A DNA stretch of 64,000 bases, taken from NCBI GenBank assembly GCA_032718475.1, contig JAUCBJ010003681.1, positions 17,307-81,306 of the forward strand. The letters are read 5' to 3'. Of the stretch, positions 32,701 to 45,018 are shown piece after piece (position 1 is the stretch's first letter; each line of letters starts with the position of its first letter). The position numbers were made by a program, and so were the translations under genes. The notes below the pieces were generated by a model, which saw nothing but the letters and a program-made list of their open reading frames with translations, had not been told where the DNA came from and did not search any database. Source of the stretch: Nemertoderma westbladi (Eukaryota; Xenacoelomorpha; Nemertodermatida; Nemertodermatidae).

Positions 32701-35700
32701 AATACAGCTGGGTGATAATGACAACAAATACAGCTGGGTGATAATGACAACAAATACAGCTAGGTGATAATGACAACAAATACAGCTGGGTGATAATGAC
32801 AACAAATACAGCTGGGTGAAAATGACAACAAATACAGCTGGGTGAAAATGACAACAAATACAGCTGGGTGATAATGACAACAAATAAAACTGGGTGATAA
32901 TGACAACAAATACAGCTAGGTGATAATGACAACAAATAAAACTGGGTGATAATGACAACAAATACAGCTGGGTGATAACAACAAATACAGCCGGGTGATA
33001 ATGACAACAAATACAGCTGGGTGATAATGACAACAAATAAAACTGGGTGATAATGACAACAAATACAGCTGGGTGATAATGACAACAAATACAGCTGGGT
33101 GATAATGACAACAAATACAGCTGGGTGATAATGACAACAAATACAGCTGGGTGATAATGACAACAAATACAGCTGGGTGATAATGACAACAAATACAGCT
33201 GGGTGAAAATGACAACAAATACAGCTGGGTGATAATGACAACAAATAAAACTGGGTGATAATGACAACAAATACAGCTAGGTGATAATGACAACAAATAA
33301 AACTGGGTGATAATGACAACAAATACAGCTGGGTGATAACAACAAATACAGCCGGGTGATAATGACAACAAATACAGCTGGGTGATAATGACAACAAATA
33401 AAACTGGGTGATAATGACAACAAATACAGCTAGGTGATAATGACAACAAATAAAACTGGGTGATAATGACAACAAATACAGCTAGGTGATAATGACAACA
33501 AATACAGCTGGGTGAAAATGACAACAAATACAGCTGGGTGATAATGACAACAAATAAAACTGGGTGATAATGACAACAAATACAGCTGGGTGATAATGAC
33601 AACAAATACAGCTAGGTGATAATGACAACAAATACAGCCGGGTGATAATGACAACAAATACAGCTGGGTGATAATGACAACAAATACAGCTGGGTGATAA
33701 TGACAACAATAACAGCTGGGTGATAATGACAACAAATACAGCTGGGTGATAATGACAACAAATACAGCTGGGTGATAATGACAACAAATACAGCTGGGTG
33801 ATAATGACAACAAATACAGCTGGGTGATAATGACAACAAATACAGCTGGGTGATAATGACAACAAATACAGCCGGGTGATAATGACAACAAATACAGCTG
33901 GGTGATAATGACAACAAATACAGCTGGGTGATAATGACAACAAATACAGCTGGGTGATAATGACAACAAATACAGCTGGGTGATAATGACAACAAATACA
34001 GCTGGGTGATAATGACAACAAATACAGCTGGGTGATAATGACAACAAATACAGCTGGGTGATAATGACAACAAATACAGCTGGGTGATAATGACAACAAA
34101 TACAGCTAGGTGATAATGACAACAAATACAGCTGGGTGATAATGACAACAAATACAGCTGGGTGATAATGACAACAAATACAGCTGGGTGATAATGACAA
34201 CAAATACAGCTGGGTGATAATGACAACAAATACAGCTGGGTGATAATGACAACAAATACAGCTGGGTGATAATGACAACAAATACAGCTGGGTGATAATG
34301 ACAACAAATACAGCTAGGTGATAATGACAACAAATACAGCTGGGTGATAATGACAACAAATACAGCTGGGTGATAATGACAACAAATACAGCTGGGTGAT
34401 AATGACAACAAATACAGCTAGGTGATAATGACAACAAATACAGCTGGGTGATAATGACAACAAATAAAACTGGGTGATAATGACAACAAATACAGCTGGG
34501 TGATAATGACAACAAATACAGCTGGGTGATAATGACAACAAATACAGCTAGGTGATAATGACAACAAATACAGCTGGGTGATAATGACAACAAATAAAAC
34601 TGGGTGATAATGACAACAAATACAGCCGGGTGATAATGACAACAAATACAGCTGGGTGATAATGACAACAATTACAGCTAGGTGATAATGACAACAAATA
34701 CAGCTGGGTGATAATGACAACAAATACAGCTGGGTGATAATGACAACAAATACAGCTGGGTGATAATGACAACAATTACAGCTAGGTGATAATGACAACA
34801 AATACAGCTGGGTGATAATGACAACAAATACAGCTGGGTGATAATGACAACAAATACAGCTGGGTGATAATGACAACAAATACAGCTAGGTGATAATGAC
34901 AACAAATACAGCTGGGTGATAATGACAACAAATAAAACTGGGTGATAATGACAACAAATACAGCTGGGTGATAATGACAACAAATACAGCTGGGTGATAA
35001 TGACAACAAATACAGCTGGGTGATAATGACAACAAATAAAACTGGGTGATAATGACAACAAATACAGCTGGGTGATAATGACAACAAATACAGCTGGGTG
35101 ATAATGACAACAAATACAGCTAGGTGATAATGACAACAAATACAGCTGGGTGATAATGACAACAAATAAAACTGGGTGATAATGACAACAAATACAGCCG
35201 GGTGATAATGACAACAATTACAGCTAGGTGATAATGACAACAATTACAGCTAGGTGATAATGACAACAATTACAGCTAGGTGATAATGACAACAAATACA
35301 GCTGGGTGATAATGACAACAAATACAGCTGGGTGATAATGACAACAAATACAGCTGGGTGATAATGACAACAAATACAGCTAGGTGATAATGACAACAAA
35401 TACAGCTGGGTGATAATGACAACAAATAAAACTGGGTGATAATGACAACAAATACAGCTGGGTGATAATGACAACAAATACAGCTGGGTGATAATGACAA
35501 CAAATACAGCTAGGTGATAATGACAACAAATACAGCCGGGTGATAATGACAACAAATACAGCTGGGTGATAATGACAACAAATAAAACTGGGTGATAATG
35601 ACAACAAATACAGCTGGGTGATAATGACAACAAATACAGCTAGGTGATAATGACAACAAATACAGCTGGGTGATAATGACAACAAATAAAACTGGGTGAT

Positions 35701-38700
35701 AATGACAACAAATACAGCTGGGTGATAATGACAACAAATACAGCTGGGTGATAATGACAACAAATACAGCTAGGTGATAATGACAACAAATACAGCTGGG
35801 TGATAATGACAACAAATAAAACTGGGTGATAATGACAACAAATACAGCCGGGTGATAATGACAACAAATACAGCTGGGTGATAATGACAACAATTACAGC
35901 TAGGTGATAATGACAACAAATACAGCTGGGTGATAATGACAACAAATACAGCTGGGTGATAATGACAACAAATACAGCTGGGTGATAATGACAACAAATA
36001 CAGCTGGGTGATAATGACAACAAATACAGCTGGGTGATAATGACAACAAATACAGCTGGGTGATAATGACAACAAATACAGCTGGGTGATAATGACAACA
36101 AATACAGCTGGGTGATAATGACAACAAATACAGCTAGGTGATAATGACAACAAATACAGCTGGGTGATAATGACAACAAATAAAACTGGGTGATAATGAC
36201 AACAAATACAGCTAGGTGATAATGACAACAAATAAAACTGGGTGATAATGACAACAAATACAGCTGGGTGATAACAACAAATACAGCCGGGTGATAATGA
36301 CAACAAATACAGCTGGGTGATAATGACAACAAATACAGCTGGGTGATAATGACAACAAATAAAACTGGGTGATAATGACAACAAATACAGCCGGGTGATA
36401 ATGACAACAAATACAGCTGGGTGATAATGACAACAATTACAGCTAGGTGATAATGACAACAAATACAGCTGGGTGATAATGACAACAAATACAGCTGGGT
36501 GATAATGACAACAAATACAGCTGGGTGATAATGACAACAATTACAGCTAGGTGATAATGACAACAAATACAGCTGGGTGATAATGACAACAAATACAGCT
36601 GGGTGATAATGACAACAAATACAGCTGGGTGATAATGACAACAAATACAGCTAGGTGATAATGACAACAAATACAGCTGGGTGATAATGACAACAAATAA
36701 AACTGGGTGATAATGACAACAAATACAGCTGGGTGATAATGACAACAAATACAGCTGGGTGATAATGACAACAAATACAGCTGGGTGATAATGACAACAA
36801 ATAAAACTGGGTGATAATGACAACAAATACAGCTGGGTGATAATGACAACAAATACAGCTGGGTGATAATGACAACAAATACAGCTAGGTGATAATGACA
36901 ACAAATACAGCTGGGTGATAATGACAACAAATAAAACTGGGTGATAATGACAACAAATACAGCCGGGTGATAATGACAACAATTACAGCTAGGTGATAAT
37001 GACAACAATTACAGCTAGGTGATAATGACAACAATTACAGCTAGGTGATAATGACAACAAATACAGCTGGGTGATAATGACAACAAATACAGCTGGGTGA
37101 TAATGACAACAAATACAGCTGGGTGATAATGACAACAAATACAGCTAGGTGATAATGACAACAAATACAGCTGGGTGATAATGACAACAAATAAAACTGG
37201 GTGATAATGACAACAAATACAGCTGGGTGATAATGACAACAAATACAGCTGGGTGATAATGACAACAAATACAGCTAGGTGATAATGACAACAAATACAG
37301 CCGGGTGATAATGACAACAAATACAGCTGGGTGATAATGACAACAAATAAAACTGGGTGATAATGACAACAAATACAGCTGGGTGATAATGACAACAAAT
37401 ACAGCTAGGTGATAATGACAACAAATACAGCTGGGTGATAATGACAACAAATAAAACTGGGTGATAATGACAACAAATACAGCTGGGTGATAATGACAAC
37501 AAATACAGCTGGGTGATAATGACAACAAATACAGCTAGGTGATAATGACAACAAATACAGCTGGGTGATAATGACAACAAATAAAACTGGGTGATAATGA
37601 CAACAAATACAGCCGGGTGATAATGACAACAAATACAGCTGGGTGATAATGACAACAATTACAGCTAGGTGATAATGACAACAAATACAGCTGGGTGATA
37701 ATGACAACAAATACAGCTGGGTGATAATGACAACAAATACAGCTGGGTGATAATGACAACAATTACAGCTAGGTGATAATGACAACAAATACAGCTGGGT
37801 GATAATGACAACAAATACAGCTGGGTGATAATGACAACAAATACAGCTGGGTGATAATGACAACAAATACAGCTAGGTGATAATGACAACAAATACAGCT
37901 GGGTGATAATGACAACAAATAAAACTGGGTGATAATGACAACAAATACAGCTGGGTGATAATGACAACAAATACAGCTGGGTGATAATGACAACAAATAC
38001 AGCTGGGTGATAATGACAACAAATAAAACTGGGTGATAATGACAACAAATACAGCTGGGTGATAATGACAACAAATACAGCTGGGTGATAATGACAACAA
38101 ATACAGCTAGGTGATAATGACAACAAATACAGCTGGGTGATAATGACAACAAATAAAACTGGGTGATAATGACAACAAATACAGCCGGGTGATAATGACA
38201 ACAATTACAGCTAGGTGATAATGACAACAATTACAGCTAGGTGATAATGACAACAATTACAGCTAGGTGATAATGACAACAAATACAGCTGGGTGATAAT
38301 GACAACAAATACAGCTGGGTGATAATGACAACAAATACAGCTGGGTGATAATGACAACAAATACAGCTAGGTGATAATGACAACAAATACAGCTGGGTGA
38401 TAATGACAACAAATAAAACTGGGTGATAATGACAACAAATACAGCTGGGTGATAATGACAACAAATACAGCTGGGTGATAATGACAACAAATACAGCTAG
38501 GTGATAATGACAACAAATACAGCCGGGTGATAATGACAACAAATACAGCTGGGTGATAATGACAACAAATAAAACTGGGTGATAATGACAACAAATACAG
38601 CTGGGTGATAATGACAACAAATACAGCTAGGTGATAATGACAACAAATACAGCTGGGTGATAATGACAACAAATAAAACTGGGTGATAATGACAACAAAT

Positions 38701-41700
38701 ACAGCTGGGTGATAATGACAACAAATACAGCTGGGTGATAATGACAACAAATACAGCTAGGTGATAATGACAACAAATACAGCTGGGTGATAATGACAAC
38801 AAATAAAACTGGGTGATAATGACAACAATTACAGCCGGGTGATAATGACAACAAATACAGCTGGGTGATAATGACAACAATTACAGCTAGGTGATAATGA
38901 CAACAAATACAGCTGGGTGATAATGACAACAAATACAGCTGGGTGATAATGACAACAAATACAGCTGGGTGATAATGACAACAAATACAGCTGGGTGATA
39001 ATGACAACAAATACAGCTGGGTGATAATGACAACAAATACAGCTGGGTGATAATGACAACAAATACAGCTGGGTGATAATGACAACAAATACAGCTGGGT
39101 GATAATGACAACAAATACAGCTAGGTGATAATGACAACAAATACAGCTGGGTGATAATGACAACAAATAAAACTGGGTGATAATGACAACAAATACAGCT
39201 AGGTGATAATGACAACAAATAAAACTGGGTGATAATGACAACAAATACAGCTGGGTGATAACAACAAATACAGCCGGGTGATAATGACAACAAATACAGC
39301 TGGGTGATAATGACAACAAATACAGCTGGGTGATAATGACAACAAATAAAACTGGGTGATAATGACAACAAATACAGCCGGGTGATAATGACAACAAATA
39401 CAGCTGGGTGATAATGACAACAATTACAGCTAGGTGATAATGACAACAAATACAGCTGGGTGATAATGACAACAAATACAGCTGGGTGATAATGACAACA
39501 AATACAGCTGGGTGATAATGACAACAATTACAGCTAGGTGATAATGACAACAAATACAGCTGGGTGATAATGACAACAAATACAGCTGGGTGATAATGAC
39601 AACAAATACAGCTGGGTGATAATGACAACAAATACAGCTAGGTGATAATGACAACAAATACAGCTGGGTGATAATGACAACAAATAAAACTGGGTGATAA
39701 TGACAACAAATACAGCTGGGTGATAATGACAACAAATACAGCTGGGTGATAATGACAACAAATACAGCTGGGTGATAATGACAACAAATAAAACTGGGTG
39801 ATAATGACAACAAATACAGCTGGGTGATAATGACAACAAATACAGCTGGGTGATAATGACAACAAATACAGCTAGGTGATAATGACAACAAATACAGCTG
39901 GGTGATAATGACAACAAATAAAACTGGGTGATAATGACAACAAATACAGCCGGGTGATAATGACAACAATTACAGCTAGGTGATAATGACAACAATTACA
40001 GCTAGGTGATAATGACAACAATTACAGCTAGGTGATAATGACAACAAATACAGCTGGGTGATAATGACAACAAATACAGCTGGGTGATAATGACAACAAA
40101 TACAGCTGGGTGATAATGACAACAAATACAGCTAGGTGATAATGACAACAAATACAGCTGGGTGATAATGACAACAAATAAAACTGGGTGATAATGACAA
40201 CAAATACAGCTGGGTGATAATGACAACAAATACAGCTGGGTGATAATGACAACAAATACAGCTAGGTGATAATGACAACAAATACAGCCGGGTGATAATG
40301 ACAACAAATACAGCTGGGTGATAATGACAACAAATAAAACTGGGTGATAATGACAACAAATACAGCTGGGTGATAATGACAACAAATACAGCTAGGTGAT
40401 AATGACAACAAATACAGCTGGGTGATAATGACAACAAATAAAACTGGGTGATAATGACAACAAATACAGCTGGGTGATAATGACAACAAATACAGCTGGG
40501 TGATAATGACAACAAATACAGCTAGGTGATAATGACAACAAATACAGCTGGGTGATAATGACAACAAATAAAACTGGGTGATAATGACAACAAATACAGC
40601 CGGGTGATAATGACAACAAATACAGCTGGGTGATAATGACAACAATTACAGCTAGGTGATAATGACAACAAATACAGCTGGGTGATAATGACAACAAATA
40701 CAGCTGGGTGATAATGACAACAAATACAGCTGGGTGATAATGACAACAAATACAGCTGGGTGATAATGACAACAAATACAGCTGGGTGATAATGACAACA
40801 AATACAGCTGGGTGATAATGACAACAAATACAGCTGGGTGATAATGACAACAAATACAGCTGGGTGATAATGACAACAAATACAGCTAGGTGATAATGAC
40901 AACAAATACAGCTGGGTGATAATGACAACAAATAAAACTGGGTGATAATGACAACAAATACAGCTAGGTGATAATGACAACAAATAAAACTGGGTGATAA
41001 TGACAACAAATACAGCTGGGTGATAACAACAAATACAGCCGGGTGATAATGACAACAAATACAGCTGGGTGATAATGACAACAAATACAGCTGGGTGATA
41101 ATGACAACAAATAAAACTGGGTGATAATGACAACAAATACAGCTGGGTGATAACAACAAATACAGCCGGGTGATAATGACAACAAATACAGCTGGGTGAT
41201 AATGACAACAAATACAGCTGGGTGATAATGACAACAAATACAGCTGGGTGATAATGACAACAATAACAGCTGGGTGATAATGACAACAAATACAGCTGGG
41301 TGATAATGACAACAAATACAGCTGGGTGATAATGACAACAAATACAGCTGGGTGAAAATGACAACAAATACAGCTGGGTGATAATGACAACAAATAAAAC
41401 TGGGTGATAATGACAACAAATACAGCTGGGTGATAATGACAACAAATACAGCTGGGTGATAATGACAACAAATACAGCTAGGTGATAATGACAACAAATA
41501 CAGCTGGGTGAAAATGACAACAAATACAGCTGGGTGATAATGACAACAAATAAAACTGGGTGATAATGACAACAAATACAGCTAGGTGATAATGACAACA
41601 AATAAAACTGGGTGATAATGACAACAAATACAGCTAGGTGATAATGACAACAAATACAGCTGGGTGAAAATGACAACAAATACAGCTGGGTGATAATGAC

Positions 41701-43644
41701 AACAAATAAAACTGGGTGATAATGACAACAAATACAGCTGGGTGATAATGACAACAAATACAGCTGGGTGATAATGACAACAAATACAGCTAGGTGATAA
41801 TGACAACAAATACAGCTGGGTGATAATGACAACAAATACAGCTAGGTGATAATGACAACAAATACAGCTGGGTGATAATGACAACAAATACAGCTGGGTG
41901 ATAATGACAACAAATACAGCTAGGTGATAATGACAACAAATACAGCTGGGTGATAATGACAACAAATACAGCTGGGTGATAATGACAACAAATACAGCTG
42001 GGTGATAATGACAACAAATACAGCTGGGTGATAATGACAACAAATACAGCTGGGTGATAATGACAACAAATACAGCTGGGTGATAATGACAACAAATACA
42101 ACTGGGTGATAATGACAACAAATACAGCCGGGTGATAATGACAACAATAACAGCCGGGTGATAATGACAACAAATACAGCTGGGTGATAATGACAACAAT
42201 AACAGCCGGGTGATAATGACAACAAATACAGCCGGGTGATAATGACAACAAATACAGCTGGGTGATAATGACAACAAATACAGCTGGGTGATAATGACAA
42301 CAAATACAGCTGGGTGATAATGACAACAAATACAGCTGGGTGATAATGACAACAAATACAGCTGGGTGATAATGACAACAAATACACCAGGGTGATAATG
42401 ACAACAAATACAGCCGGGTGATAATGACAACAAATACAGCTGGGTGATAATGACAACAAATAAAACTGGGTGATAATGACAACAAATACACCAGGGTGAT
42501 AATGACAACAAATAAAACTGGGTGATAATGACAACAATAACAGCTGGGTGATAATGACAACAAATACAGCTGGGTGATAATGACAACAAATACAGCTGGG
42601 TGATAATGACAACAAATAAAACTGGGTGATAATGACAACAATAACAGCTGGGTGATAATGACAACAAATACAGCCGGGTGATAATGACAACAAATACAGC
42701 TGGGTGATAATGACAACAAATAAAACTGGGTGATAATGACAACAATAACAGCTGGGTGATAATGACAACAAATACAGCCGGGTGATAATGACAACAAATA
42801 CAGCTGGGTGATAATGACAACAAATAAAACTGGGTGATAATGACAACAATAACAGCTGGGTGATAATGACAACAAATACAGCTGGGTGATAATGACAACA
42901 AATAAAACTGGGTGATAATGACAACAATAACAGCTGGGTGATAATGACAACAAATACAGCTGGGTGATAATGACAACAAATACAGCTGGGTGATAATGAC
43001 AACAAATACAGCTGGGTGATAATGACAACAAATACAGCCGGGTGATAATGACAACAAATACAGCTGGGTGATAATGACAACAAATACAGCTGGGTGATAA
43101 TGACAACAAATACAGCTGGGTGATAATGACAACAAATACACCAGGGTGATAATGACAACAAATACAGCTGGGTGATAATGACAACAAATACAGCTGGGTG
43201 ATAATGACAACAAATAAAACTGGGTGATAATGACAACAAATACAGCTGGGTGATAATGACAACAAATACAGCCGGGTGATAATGACAACAAATACAGCTG
43301 GGTGATAATGACAACAAATACAGCTGGGTGATAATGACAACAAATACAGCTGGGTGATAATGACAACAAATACAGCTGGGTGATAATGACAACAAATACA
43401 GCTGGGTGATAATGACAACAAATACAGCTGGGTGATAATGACAACAAATACAGCTGGGTGAAAATGACAACAAATACAGCTGGGTGAAAATGACAACAAA
43501 TACAGCTAGGTGATAATGACAACAAATACAGCTGGGTGATAATGACAACAATAACAGCTGGGTGATAATGACAACAAATACAGCTGGGTGATAATGACAA
43601 CAAATACAGCTGGGTGATAATGACAACAAATACAGCCGGGTGAC
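23757..43644. repeat. 26-bp satellite array, about 765 units (19.9 kb)
   Basis: The consensus unit is ACAAATACAGCTGGGTGATA followed by ATGACA. Recurrent variants are AAAACTGGG, TAACAGCTGG, TTACAGCTAGG, CAGCCGGG, ACACCAGGG, GTGAAAATG, and a 23-bp form GATAACAACAAATACAG lacking ATG (seven places, e.g. 32511, 36271, 39258). The minus-strand unit has no stop in any frame, and 26 is not a multiple of three. All three minus frames therefore read the same 26-residue cycle, producing open frames as long as 2,103 codons (25171-31482). I regard these as non-coding. Higher-order duplications are described under findings. Confidence 0.97.
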
Positions 43645-44345
43645 ATATACATGCAGTGACATATAAACTGAATGCAGTGACATATAAACTGAATGCAGTG
43701 ACATATAAACTGAATGCAGTGACATATAAACTGAATGCAGTGACATATAAACTGAATGCAGTGACATATAAACTGAATGCAGTGACATATAAACTGAATG
43801 CAGTGACATATAAACTGAATGCAGTGACATATAAACTGAATGCAGTGACATATAAACTGAATGCAGTGACATATAAACTAAATGCAGTGACATATAAACT
43901 GAATTCAGTGACATATAAACTGAATGCAGTGACATATAAACTGAATGCAGTGACATATAAACTGAATGCAGTGACATATAAACTGAATGCAGTGACATAT
44001 AAACTGAATGAAGTGACATATAAACTGAATGCAGTGACATATAAACTGAATGCAGTGACATATAAACTGAATGCAGTGACATATAAACTGAATGCAGTGA
44101 CATATAAACTGAATGCAGTGACATATAAACTGAATACAGTGACATATAAACTGAATGCAGTGACATATAAACTGAATGCAGTGACATATAAACTGAATGC
44201 AGTGACATATAAACTGAATGCAGTGACATATAAACTGAATGCAGTGACATATAAACTGAATGCAGTGACATATAAACTGAATGCAGTGACATATAAACTG
44301 AATGCAGTGACATATAAACTGAATGCAGTGACATATAAACTGAAT
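43645..44345. repeat. 21-bp satellite array, about 33 units
   Basis: The unit is ACATATAAACTGAATGCAGT plus G, nearly invariant. It follows the 26-bp array without a spacer (CAGCCGGGTGACATATACATGCAGTG). Because 21 is a multiple of three and the unit has open frames on both strands, long frames encoding 7-residue cycles (VTYKLNA on plus, MSLHSVY on minus) appear. They have no recognisable function. Confidence 0.97.
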
Positions 44346-45018
44346 TATTTCATTTCGGTTTATTTGAGTTACAAAACATATTTGCTTAGTAAATATTAGT
44401 AGCGACATTAATTGATTACTTTAGTGCTGATAGTGGAGTTTGTGAGTTGCATAGGGCTAAACCAATATTTACATCCTTGTAAATACAACATTGCCTGGAA
44501 TATAGCGTCGCTATTATTTAACTATGACGCAACTATTTAACAATATTTATCTATATTAAAACAATAAAATAGGACATGGGGTCTTATTCCCTCAGATACT
44601 ACCTAGCATTTAGGGCCACTTGGGCCACTGTTAGTACTCAGGCACTAAGGCCCATCAAAAAACAAAATACCAAATAGATTTTAGTGCTACATAAACCAAC
44701 CCAACTACCACAAGAAAAATTACACCAAACCATACAGTAACTACAGGTACCGGTAAGTATTGCACGAAATAGGCTATCCCATAAATTACGAAAAATATAG
44801 GACATTTTGTCCGCCGAAAAGGTAAGTCTAATTAATAAATTTTATAAAAATATGTCCTATTTTATTGTTTTAATATTAATATTACAATCCCTCTGAAGTC
44901 GTGGTTGTCTAACATCATATAATTTTTATCTAGTTTTTGAATATAAATGTTGCGAACGATTCGATGTGTAATATTCGAAATATAGTTGATACGAAATAAT
45001 GTTTGCCTTCTCTCTTAC
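44346..45018. other. Spacer between the 21-bp and 60-bp arrays
   Basis: Unique AT-rich sequence without a recognisable gene. It contains a 324-bp segment with 25-bp terminal inverted repeats (44553-44876). The last bases before the 60-bp array form, on the minus strand, a consensus 5' splice site CAGAG/GTAAGAG (GT at 45017-45018). Confidence 0.6.
44553..44876. mobile_element. MITE-like element with perfect 25-bp terminal inverted repeats
   Basis: ATATTAAAACAATAAAATAG + GACAT at 44553-44577 is the exact reverse complement of 44852-44876. The 274-bp interior has no coding potential. A clear target-site duplication is not visible, since AT-rich flanks make it ambiguous. It could be a non-autonomous DNA transposon or a foldback element. 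Confidence 0.6.

Noticed and set aside
43656-44399. Plus-strand 247-codon (VTYKLNA)n protein
   Set aside because: A pure 21-bp satellite translation, open on both strands, with no conserved flanks.
44750-44830. Plus-strand exon ending at GTAAGT sites (44755, 44821)
   Set aside because: Two donor-like words inside the inverted-repeat element, with no matching acceptor and open frame.
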